A stretch of DNA of 8,965 nt from Burkholderiales bacterium (GTDB taxonomy: Bacteria; Pseudomonadota; Gammaproteobacteria; Burkholderiales; Usitatibacteraceae). Numbering within the stretch: position 1 is the stretch's first letter; every line of letters starts with the position of its first letter. The notes below the pieces were generated by a model. The model worked only from the letters and a program-made list of their open reading frames with translations. It was not told the DNA's origin and did not search any database. The DNA lies in contig JADGRS010000107.1 of NCBI GenBank assembly GCA_017880705.1, forward strand, positions 1 to 8,965, read 5' to 3'. The translations under genes were made by a program, and so were the position numbers. Below are positions 1-6,739 of the stretch, piece by piece.

Positions 1-55
1 ACTCGACGATCGCGTTGCCGCAGCCCTTGCAGCCGATGAGGAGGGGCTTCTTCAT
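1..55 (-). CDS. 5' end of a leftward gene, possibly glutathione S-transferase-like (partial)
   Basis: Reading leftward from an ATG at 55-53 gives 18 codons, MKKPLLIGCKGCGNAIVE, before the window ends. AGGAGA (67-62 on the minus strand) sits 6 bases before the ATG, a good ribosome-binding site that supports the start. The short beta-strand-like start followed by G(S/C)xGxGxAIVE resembles the N-terminal thioredoxin fold of some glutathione S-transferase family proteins. That likeness is from memory and rests on 18 residues. The two cysteines form a CxxC at residues 9-12, which could equally be a redox or metal-binding pair. The gene is transcribed away from ahcY. The existence of the gene is fairly secure; the product is a guess. 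Confidence 0.55.
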   Translation of the reverse strand, partial: MKKPLLIGCKGCGNAIVE

Positions 56-64
56 GGATGTCTC

Positions 65-100
65 CTTCGGATGGCGGGATCGTTTCTTCGGACGGCGGGA
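65..100. repeat. Two 15-bp direct repeats, 21 bp apart, abutting the ahcY -35 element
   Basis: CTTCGGATGGCGGGA at 65-79 recurs as CTTCGGACGGCGGGA at 86-100, with one mismatch in 15. The period is 21 bp, two turns of B-DNA, so both copies face the same side of the helix. The second copy ends one base before the proposed -35 hexamer of ahcY, and the first overlaps the ribosome-binding site of the divergent gene. This could be a binding site for an activator or repressor, but I recognise no regulator consensus. A chance duplication in GC-rich DNA is possible. Confidence 0.45.
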
Positions 101-130
101 GTGACAGGGGCCCTCCGGGTCGTTTACAAT
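101..130 (+). promoter_or_regulatory. Sigma-70-type promoter of the ahcY operon
   Basis: GTGACA at 101-106 matches the -35 consensus at 5 of 6 positions. TACAAT at 125-130 matches the -10 consensus at 5 of 6. The spacer is 18 bp. Transcription would start near 136-138, which is where the first helix of the SAH riboswitch begins. That agreement makes the call stronger than the hexamers alone. Confidence 0.75.
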
Positions 131-137
131 AGCGGTC

Positions 138-196
138 GTTCGAGGAGCGTTGCAACGGGTTCTCCCGCCAGGCTCGAACTTTCCAAAACCGCGCTC
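138..196 (+). promoter_or_regulatory. SAH riboswitch aptamer in the ahcY leader
   Basis: The leader carries the hallmarks of the S-adenosylhomocysteine riboswitch class: GAGGAGCG at 142-149 followed by TTGCAAC, GCCAGGCTCG at 167-176, and AACCGCGCTC at 187-196. P1 is a perfect 7-bp helix, GTTCGAG (138-144) with CTCGAAC (173-179). An internal hairpin is CGGG (156-159) with CCCG (164-167) around a TTCT loop. The pseudoknot pairs GAGCGT (145-150) with GCGCTC (191-196), six pairs including one G-U. The class binds SAH, discriminates against SAM, and is known as an ON switch in front of SAH-recycling genes. The gene downstream is ahcY, exactly the expected target. Confidence 0.93.
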
Positions 197-226
197 GTTA
201 TCCGTGACCGATCACGGGAGACGAGC
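193..226 (+). promoter_or_regulatory. Competing hairpin of the SAH riboswitch (likely expression platform)
   Basis: GCTCGT (193-198) is complementary to ACGAGC (221-226). Between them TCCGTGA (201-207) pairs with TCACGGG (212-218) around a CCGA loop, with one T-G closing pair. The combined stem is 13 bp with a small internal loop. Its 5' arm takes bases 193-196, which are needed for the aptamer pseudoknot (191-196), so the two folds exclude each other. No T-run follows 226, so this is not a textbook intrinsic terminator. Control of translation or Rho access is possible. A weak ACCTTT/AAAGG pairing (259-263 with 284-288) could also touch the ribosome-binding site. The mechanism is inference. 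Confidence 0.6.
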
Positions 227-296
227 CGCACCGCAGCACCTCTCCCGCGTTCAGGCCACCTTTGACGAATCGCTCTTGTCGAAAAAGGGACCGCAC

Positions 297-1729
<1,433 letters not shown>

Positions 1730-1730
<1 letters not shown>

Positions 1731-2623
1731 TGAGACCGGGAACGGTGTTGGAGCGGACGAAAAGCTCCGCCGCTCAACACCCGCGAGCAGCGGCGGTGGC
1801 GCTTGCCTCGCTGCTTCTCTCGCTAGCAGGCGCGGCACATGCGTCGACCGCGTGGACCGAGACCGTGATCCGCGCGCCGGTGGGCGCGGGTCGCGAGAGC
1901 GTCGAGATCGACGTGACGGTCCTGCGCCCCAAAGGCACGGGGCCGTTCCCGATCGTGGTCCTTTCGCACGGCAGCCCCCGTTCGGCCGCCGAGCGGCGCA
2001 CGGACGGCCGCCAGCGCCTCACGGCGCAGAGCGAGCCGTTCATCGCGATGGGCTACGCGGTCATCGTGCCCACGCGCCGCGGCTACGGGCACAGCGGCGG
2101 CGAGTGGGCCGAGGGATTCGGCCCATGCAGCGATCCCGACTACTACGGGGCTGGCCTCGAGACGGCGCGCGACGTCCGCGCCGCGGTTGACGCGGTGCGC
2201 GCGGAGCCGTGGGCCGACGCGCGCAAGGTGATCCTCGCGGGACAATCGGCCGGCGGCTTCGGCTCCGTGGCGGCGGCGTCGCAGCCTTTCGACGGCCTCG
2301 TCGCGGTGATCAACTTCGCCGGCGGGCGCGGCTCGATGGATGCCGACAAGGTGTGCGCGGAGTCGCGCCTCGTCGACGCGATGGCCCGGTATGGCGGCGC
2401 CGCGCGCGTGCCGGAGCTGTGGCTGTACAGCGCCAACGACCGCTTCTTCGGGCCCTCTCTCGCGCGGCGCATGTATGACGCGTTCGTGCGCTCCGGCGGC
2501 AAGGCCGAGTTCGTCGAGGCGCCGGCCACGGGGCTCGACGGCCACTCGTACTTCGCGCGCGCCGTGGACGACTGGGCGCCGCGCGTGCGCCGCTTCCTGC
2601 AGCGCGCCGGCGCGCTGCGCTGA
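1730..2623 (+). CDS. Secreted alpha/beta hydrolase, dienelactone hydrolase/peptidase-like
   Basis: The 297-residue protein starts with a likely Sec signal peptide: basic residues, a hydrophobic run at about 20-35 and an AHA-S cleavage site after residue 38. The mature part has an alpha/beta-hydrolase pattern: an HGSP oxyanion-type motif at 80-83, a nucleophile elbow GQSAGG with Ser173, a candidate acid Asp237 in SANDRFF, and His272 in LDGHSYF. All triad residues are present in the right order. The substrate cannot be told; esters, lactones or peptides are all possible. The ATG overlaps the ahcY stop in TGATG, which implies translational coupling; no clear ribosome-binding site was identified. 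GTG at 1745 is an alternative start that keeps the signal peptide. An exported hydrolase between two methyl-cycle genes is unexpected. Fold call strong, function open. Confidence 0.85.
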
Positions 2624-2627
2624 GACC

Positions 2628-3473
2628 ATGGAATCCCAACGCCACCGCAAGCGCCTCTACAGCTTCGAGTTCTATCCGCCGAAGGCTCCCGAAGGCGTGG
2701 AGAAGCTGCGCGCGACGTGGAGGCAGCTCGGGCAGCTGAATCCCGCGTTCTTCTCGGTGACCTACGGCGCGGGCGGCTCGACACGCGAGGGCACGCTCTC
2801 CACGGTGCTCGAGATCCGCGACGCCGGGTACCATGCGGCGCCGCACGTGTCGTGCATCGCATCGTCGCGCGAGAGCCTGCGCGAGGTGATCGCGCAATAC
2901 AAGGACCACGGCATCCGCCACATCGTCGCGTTGCGCGGCGACCTGCCCTCGGGTCTCGCGATGTCGGGGGAGTTTCGCTATGCCTCGGAGCTGGTGCGCT
3001 TCATCCGCGAGGAGACCGGCGACTGGTTCCAGATCGAGGTCGCGTGCTATCCCGAGTGCCACCCGCAGGCGAGGAAGCCGCAGCACGATCTCGCCGCGTT
3101 CAAGGCGAAGATCGACGCGGGCGCGAACGCCGCCATCACGCAGTATTTCTACAATGCCGACGCGTACTTCCACTTCGTCGACGCGGTCGAGGCGATGGGC
3201 ATCGACGTCCCCATCGTCCCCGGCGTGATGCCGATCAACAACTTCTCGCAGCTCGCGCGCTTCTCCGACATGTGCGGCGCCGAGATACCGCGCTGGATCC
3301 GCACGAAGCTCGAGGGATTCGGCGACGACACGGCCTCGATCAAGGCCTTCGGCCTCGACGTCGTGACGGAGCTGTGCGATCGCCTGCTGCAGGGCGGTGC
3401 GCCGGGCCTGCACTTCTACACCATGAACATGGCGGGCCCCAGCTCGACCATCTGGCAGCGCCTCGGGCTCTAG
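2628..3473 (+). CDS. metF: 5,10-methylenetetrahydrofolate reductase
   Basis: This FAD-dependent cytosolic enzyme reduces 5,10-methylene-THF to 5-methyl-THF, the methyl donor for homocysteine in methionine synthesis. The 281-residue, single-domain TIM-barrel protein has the usual length for bacterial MetF. Visible signatures are SFEFYPP with Glu14 (equivalent to the catalytic Glu28 of the E. coli enzyme), FSVTYGAGGS at 42-51, ALRGD with Asp105 (E. coli Asp120, near the flavin), TQYFYN at 171-176, the PGVMPI segment near 198-203, and the C-terminal HFYTMN. The ATG at 2628 is 4 bases after the hydrolase stop. The frame is open far upstream inside the hydrolase gene, but the protein aligns only from this ATG. 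No strong ribosome-binding site is present, so coupling to the upstream gene is likely. Confidence 0.97.
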   Translation: MESQRHRKRLYSFEFYPPKAPEGVEKLRATWRQLGQLNPAFFSVTYGAGGSTREGTLSTVLEIRDAGYHAAPHVSCIASSRESLREVIAQYKDHGIRHIVALRGDLPSGLAMSGEFRYASELVRFIREETGDWFQIEVACYPECHPQARKPQHDLAAFKAKIDAGANAAITQYFYNADAYFHFVDAVEAMGIDVPIVPGVMPINNFSQLARFSDMCGAEIPRWIRTKLEGFGDDTASIKAFGLDVVTELCDRLLQGGAPGLHFYTMNMAGPSSTIWQRLGL

Positions 3474-3481
3474 CGGGCCGG

Positions 3482-3513
3482 TTGTCACCGCTTCACTGGT
3501 GGGCGGCTACAAT
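3482..3513 (+). promoter_or_regulatory. Possible promoter for mgtE
   Basis: In the 69-base gap after metF, TACAAT at 3508-3513 is the same -10 hexamer seen before ahcY. The best -35 is TTGTCA at 3482-3487, but the spacer is 20 bp, longer than the ideal 17. Transcription would start near 3520, just before the mgtE ribosome-binding site at 3529-3535. No intrinsic terminator is visible in the gap, so read-through from metF remains possible. Confidence 0.45.
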
Positions 3514-3542
3514 CGCTCCACAATAATCAAGGGAGCCGCGCC

Positions 3543-4775
3543 TTGAAGACCGCCGTTAGTCCGCCCAGCGAAGCCGTGCCCCAGAGCTCGATGCTCGCAT
3601 CGCGAATCCGCTCGCTGCCGACTCGCGAAGCGGCGGCCCTCATCGAGCGCGCGGTGCCCGGAGAGTCGATCGAGGCGCTGCTGCAGTTGAATCCCGCGAT
3701 GGTGCAGGCGATCCTGCGCGAGCTCGAGTCGGGACCGCGCCGTTTCATCACCGCTTCGGCGCCTCCCGAGGTCGCGGCCCAGTGGAAGCGCAACGCGAAC
3801 TATCCGAGCGATTCCATCGGGCAGCTCATGGAGCCGTCGCTCTCGGTCTTCAGCCCCGACATGACCGTGGGCGAGGCCATCGAGGCGCTGCGCCCGCTCG
3901 TGAGGAGCGCGTTCGTGACCTACGTGTACGTGGTCGACTCCGAGGGGAAGCTGGGCGGCCTCGTCACCATGCGCGACCTGCTGTTCAACGACCGCGGGGC
4001 GCGCCTCGCCGCCGTGATGCTCGCGAATCCTTTCTCGCTCGCGCCGCAGCTGTCCGTGCCCGAGGCGATGAAGCTCACGGTGAACCGGCACTATCCCCAG
4101 TATCCCGTCACCGATGCCGAAGGGCGCCTCGTGGGGCTGGTGCGCGGCGCGGCGCTCTTCGAGCAGGAAGCCTTCGAGATCACCGCCCAGGCCGGCGCGA
4201 TGGTCGGCGTGGAAAAGGAGGAGCGCGTCGCGACTTCCATCGCGCAGAGCTTCAAGTTCCGCAACCCGTGGCTGCTCATCAACCTGCTCACCGCGTTCGC
4301 GGCGGGCGGCGTCGTCGCGCTCTTTCAGGGCACGCTCGACAAGCTCGTGATCCTCGCGACGTTCCTCCCGGTGCTCGCGGGGCAGGCGGGCAACACCGGA
4401 TGCCAGGCCCTCGCCGTCACCGTGCGCGGCATCACGCTGGGCGACATCAAGCCCGGAGGCGGCGGCGCGCTCACCTCGAAGGAGGCGCTCCTCGGCTTCG
4501 CCAACGGCGCGGTGACGGGCGTGCTGTGCGGCATCGCGATGTACCTGTATGCCCTGGCGCAAAGCTCGCCCCATGCAATCCTCCTCGGCGTCGTGGTGAC
4601 GCTCGCGATGGTCGGGAGCTGCTGCATCAGCGGGATCTCCGGCGCCCTGGTGCCGCTGGCGCTGAAGCGCTTCGGCGCCGACCCCGCCACGGCCTCGAGC
4701 ATCATCGTCACGACCGCGACCGACGTGACCAGCATGGGCCTGCTTCTCGGGCTCGCCGCCGTGATGATTCGCTGA
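3543..4775 (+). CDS. mgtE: Magnesium transporter MgtE, short form
   Basis: MgtE is an inner-membrane Mg2+ channel gated by its own cytoplasmic domains. The 410-residue protein shows a short MgtE-N-like helical part (about 18-85), two CBS domains (about 92-150 and 155-205; note LGGLVTMRDLL and PQYPVTDAEGRLVGLV), a connecting helix, and five membrane segments near 243-262, 267-290, 315-338, 345-372 and 385-408. The family pore motif PVLAGQAGNTGCQ lies at 276-288. Asp394 in the last helix is a plausible counterpart of the pore Mg2+ ligand. The start is TTG at 3543, supported by AAGGGAG (3529-3535) 7 bases upstream. The protein is about 40 residues shorter than the roughly 450-residue Thermus protein, with the deficit in the N domain. 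CorC-type proteins also have CBS domains but lack this membrane region. Confidence 0.94.
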   Translation: MKTAVSPPSEAVPQSSMLASRIRSLPTREAAALIERAVPGESIEALLQLNPAMVQAILRELESGPRRFITASAPPEVAAQWKRNANYPSDSIGQLMEPSLSVFSPDMTVGEAIEALRPLVRSAFVTYVYVVDSEGKLGGLVTMRDLLFNDRGARLAAVMLANPFSLAPQLSVPEAMKLTVNRHYPQYPVTDAEGRLVGLVRGAALFEQEAFEITAQAGAMVGVEKEERVATSIAQSFKFRNPWLLINLLTAFAAGGVVALFQGTLDKLVILATFLPVLAGQAGNTGCQALAVTVRGITLGDIKPGGGGALTSKEALLGFANGAVTGVLCGIAMYLYALAQSSPHAILLGVVVTLAMVGSCCISGISGALVPLALKRFGADPATASSIIVTTATDVTSMGLLLGLAAVMIR

Positions 4776-4795
4776 GGAAGGGATATCATTCGCGC

Positions 4796-5323
4796 ATGGG
4801 ACTCCGGTCGGCCTTCGCCATCATTCTCGTCGCGCTCGCTTCTGCCGCCGGCGCGCAGGAGCAGGCATTCACCAACCGCTCGACCGAGCTGAAGGATCGC
4901 GGCGCGAGCGACGCGCGCACCCTCGCGACGCTTCCCGAGAACACGTCCGTGAAGGTGCTCGCGCGCGGCGGCGGCTGGACCCGCGTGGACGCGAGCGGCC
5001 AGGCCGGATGGATCAACGTGTTCCACCTGCGCTTTCCCGCGGCGGTCGAGAGCTCGGGCTCTTCGGGCGGCGCGCTTGGCGGCCTGACGTCGTTCCTCGG
5101 CGGCGGGCGCAACACGAGCCAGAAAGCCAATATCGCGACCACCGGCATCCGCGGCCTGTCGCCCGAGGACATCAAGAACGCGAGCCCCGATCCCGCGGCG
5201 CTCGCGAAGGCGCAGTCGTATCGTGCCGACAAGCCCGCCGCGGAGCGCTTCGCTCGCGAAGCCAAGCTCGCGGCGGTTTCGATCGATTACGTCGGCGATT
5301 CCGCCAAGGGAGGACGTCGATGA
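4796..5323 (+). CDS. Exported SH3-like domain protein
   Basis: The 175-residue protein has a short signal peptide ending AGA-Q at residue 20. A bacterial SH3 (SH3b)-like fold follows at about 24-80, with the typical pattern of a polar loop, LPENTSVKVLARGGGWTRV and AGWINVFHL. A low-complexity Gly/Ser linker covers 85-105. The C-terminal part (about 112-166) begins GIRGLSPEDIKNASPD and is mostly helical; I do not recognise it as a named domain. SH3b domains often bind cell-wall peptides, so a periplasmic role is likely, but the ligand is unknown. The ATG is 20 bases after mgtE; AAGGGA lies 12 bases upstream, a rather long spacing. The stop overlaps the next start as ATGA, which ties the protein to the M48 protease after it. 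Confidence 0.85.
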   Translation: MGLRSAFAIILVALASAAGAQEQAFTNRSTELKDRGASDARTLATLPENTSVKVLARGGGWTRVDASGQAGWINVFHLRFPAAVESSGSSGGALGGLTSFLGGGRNTSQKANIATTGIRGLSPEDIKNASPDPAALAKAQSYRADKPAAERFAREAKLAAVSIDYVGDSAKGGRR

Positions 5324-6198
5324 GGTTCGCATTGCTCACCGCGATCGCGCTCGCGTGCACTTGCGCGAACGCGCAATTCGGCAGCCTCCTCGATCTCGGC
5401 AAGAAGGCGCTCGACAAGAAGCAACAGCTCGAGACCGCCAACAAGGAATTCACCACCGACGAGGAGATCGCGCTGGGCGAGGGGATCGCCTCCGCCTTCC
5501 TCGGCGCGGCGCCCCTGCATCACGACCAGAACCTGCAGCGCTACGTGAACCGCGTCGGACGCTGGGTCGCGATGCACGGCGAGCGGCCCGACCTGCCGTG
5601 GACCTTCGGCGTCATCGATACCGAAACGATCAATGCGTTCGCGTTCCCGGGGGGCACCGTGATCGTTTCGTCCGGGCTGCTCAAGAGGCTCAACAGCGAA
5701 TCGGAGCTCGCCGGCGCCCTCGCCCACGAAGTCGCCCACGTCGTGAAGCGCCACCAGATCCAGGCGATCCAGTCCCAGGCGAGCACGGATTTCTGGGCGG
5801 GACTCGGCCAGGACGTCGTCTCTGACCGTGTTGCGCGCAGCGGCGGCGGCGCGGTCACGCATATGGTGAACCAGAAGCTCGTCGACATGGGAGCGAACCT
5901 GGTGAAGAGCGGCTTCATCCTGCGGCCCCTCGATCGGTCCCTGGAGTACGAGGCCGACCGCATGGCGATCGTCATCGCCGCGCGTAGCGGCTACGATCCC
6001 TACGGCCTGGTCGCCGTGCTGCAGATGCTCGCGCAGGCCCATGGCGACGGCGATGGGGCGTCGGTCTTCGCCACGCATCCGGCGCCGGGCGATCGCATCG
6101 CCGAGCTCGAACGCCTCGGTCCCTCGGTATTCGACCGCTACGGCGCCCAGCCGCAGGTCGAGGGCCGCTTCAAGCAGATCGTCGGCGCCGCGAAGTAA
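5320..6198 (+). CDS. Exported M48-family zinc metalloprotease
   Basis: The 292-residue protein has a signal peptide (hydrophobic 3-13, likely cut after ANA at 18) and a peptidase M48 domain from about 45 to 265. The zinc site is HEVAH at 136-140 (His136, catalytic Glu137, His140) with third ligand Glu209 in EYEAD, and the supporting His253 in THPAP. The segment INAFAFPGGTVIVSSGLL at 104-121 is typical of periplasmic M48 proteases such as LoiP/YggG and the protease part of BepA. There is no TPR region, so it is LoiP-like in size rather than BepA-like. The family degrades misfolded outer-membrane or periplasmic proteins. AAGGGAGGA (5306-5314) is a strong ribosome-binding site, and the ATGA overlap couples it to the SH3 protein, a possible partner or substrate-recruiting factor. 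Confidence 0.93.
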   Translation: MRFALLTAIALACTCANAQFGSLLDLGKKALDKKQQLETANKEFTTDEEIALGEGIASAFLGAAPLHHDQNLQRYVNRVGRWVAMHGERPDLPWTFGVIDTETINAFAFPGGTVIVSSGLLKRLNSESELAGALAHEVAHVVKRHQIQAIQSQASTDFWAGLGQDVVSDRVARSGGGAVTHMVNQKLVDMGANLVKSGFILRPLDRSLEYEADRMAIVIAARSGYDPYGLVAVLQMLAQAHGDGDGASVFATHPAPGDRIAELERLGPSVFDRYGAQPQVEGRFKQIVGAAK

Positions 6199-6201
6199 CC
6201 T

Positions 6202-6246
6202 CCGCAAGCTCGAGCGTGTGGCTCGACAGCCGCAAGCTCGCGCGTG
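6202..6246. repeat. 17-bp direct repeat just after the M48 gene
   Basis: CCGCAAGCTCGAGCGTG at 6202-6218 recurs as CCGCAAGCTCGCGCGTG at 6230-6246, one mismatch in 17, period 28 bp. CTCGAC also follows each copy (6222-6227 and 6257-6262), at different distances. The first copy begins 4 bases after the M48 stop. No third copy is seen. Confidence 0.7.
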
Positions 6247-6304
6247 GGATTCTAGACTCGACGACCGCGCGCACCTGAGGGTGCGATCACCCCCGAGTGA
6301 GGGC

Positions 6305-6415
6305 GGGGAAAAGTTCGACCCGGGCGGCGGTGACGCGCGTCGACACTCCGGTGACGATGCGTGGCGGCAGCGGCCCTTTTCACAACCACCTCGGCGCCCT
6401 CTCGAACTTCTCCCC
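6305..6415. repeat. Imperfect inverted repeat, arms about 14-30 bp
   Basis: GGGGAAAAGTTCGA at 6305-6318 matches the reverse complement of 6402-6415 (GGGGAGAAGTTCGA) with one mismatch. Weaker complementarity of GGGCGGCGGTG (6322-6332) with the CCACCTCGGCGCCC side (6386-6399) extends the arms. As RNA it would be a stem of about 25 imperfect pairs around a loop that contains the GACGCGCGTC palindrome. Confidence 0.6.
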
Positions 6416-6510
6416 AAGCCCTACTCGGTGTTTCAAGACGGCGCGATTTCAACGAGTCGACGCCATTTGACCCGGCACGTCGCATCTCGCACACAGTATC
6501 AACGCCTCTC

Positions 6511-6688
6511 GATCAACCCCTGGCGTGGAAGGGTTGCGGTTCTTATCGAGAGGGGGTGCCCCGCTCGCCGCAGATGAGAAGGTGCGCGGGGAATTCGAGC
6601 GCAAATCGTAAGAAGCGAGATTCCTCCCCGTCGAGAGGCCGAGGTCCCCCGGGTCGAGAAGAACCGCCCCTTCCACGCCGGGTCGATC
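6511..6688. repeat. Long inverted repeat, arms 39 and 35 bp, 104-bp interior
   Basis: The left arm (6511-6549) and the reverse complement of the right arm (6654-6688) align end to end with two mismatches and two 2-base indels. Both read GATC(A/G)ACCC, then GGCGTGGAAGGG, then GCGGTTCTT(A/C)TCGA. A GGGGG run follows on the inner side of both. I see no target-site duplication next to the arms and no transposase. It could be a MITE-like remnant, a large RNA hairpin or a bidirectional transcription barrier. The pairing is directly visible; the nature is not known. Confidence 0.8.
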
Positions 6689-6724
6689 ACCGGGTTGTCG
6701 AACTCCACGCCTGGCCGATCACCG
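6672..6724. repeat. 21-bp direct repeat, period 32 bp, sharing sequence with the inverted repeat
   Basis: The 21 bases at 6672-6692 recur at 6704-6724 with two differences; both begin TCCACGCC and end CGATCACCG. The first copy overlaps the right arm of the long inverted repeat, so the GATCGRCCMGGCGTGGA word occurs three times here: twice on the minus strand and once, in variant form, on the plus strand at 6511-6529. The period is not a multiple of three, so a repeated peptide is not the cause. Confidence 0.7.
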
Positions 6725-6739
6725 CCCCTGTTTAGAACG

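Larger units (their letters stand above)
6199..6739. other. Repeat-rich, apparently non-coding gap between convergent genes
   Basis: This is 541 bases between the stop of the M48 gene and the stop of the leftward aminotransferase. Frames open here have arginine-rich or low-quality translations, no good ribosome-binding sites, and run into the flanking genes or across repeats. The stretch instead holds several imperfect direct and inverted repeats, listed separately, and short variants of a TTC(T)TCGACCCGGG-like word in both orientations (near 6312-6324, 6402-6411, 6541-6556, 6647-6662 and 6690-6704). A 6-bp hairpin CGCACC/GGTGCG with a TGAG loop is at 6270-6285. A GACGCGCGTC palindrome is at 6332-6341. 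There is no clear T-tract terminator for either side. It may be a structured RNA, an old mobile element remnant or a repeat island. Confidence 0.6.

Noticed and set aside
150..296. N-terminal extension of ahcY from a start at 150
   Set aside because: It would translate through the SAH riboswitch and its hairpin, has no family similarity, and the ATG at 297 has a proper ribosome-binding site.
2310..3488. 392-codon minus-strand frame opposite metF
   Set aside because: It is an Arg/Ala/His-rich antisense shadow with no domain signature; metF is certain on the plus strand.
4784..4789. TATCAT as a -10 box just before the SH3 gene
   Set aside because: No acceptable -35 lies 16-18 bp upstream, and it would place the transcript start at the ATG itself. 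Read-through from mgtE is simpler.
5320..5364. M48 protease as a lipoprotein (cysteines at residues 13 and 15)
   Set aside because: The residue three before each cysteine is alanine, not the usual leucine, and a normal signal peptidase I site (ANA at 16-18) follows.
6270..6285. CGCACC-TGAG-GGTGCG hairpin as an intrinsic terminator
   Set aside because: The stem is only 6 bp and no T-tract follows on either strand, so it is mentioned only as a hairpin.
6430..6453. CRISPR-repeat-like word with GTTTCAA at one end and TTTCAAC at the other
   Set aside because: It occurs once, with no spacer-repeat periodicity and no cas gene in the window.
6361..6735. 124-codon plus-strand frame in the gap
   Set aside because: There is no ribosome-binding site and the composition is low-complexity. 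It crosses the repeats, whose 32-bp period does not keep the frame.
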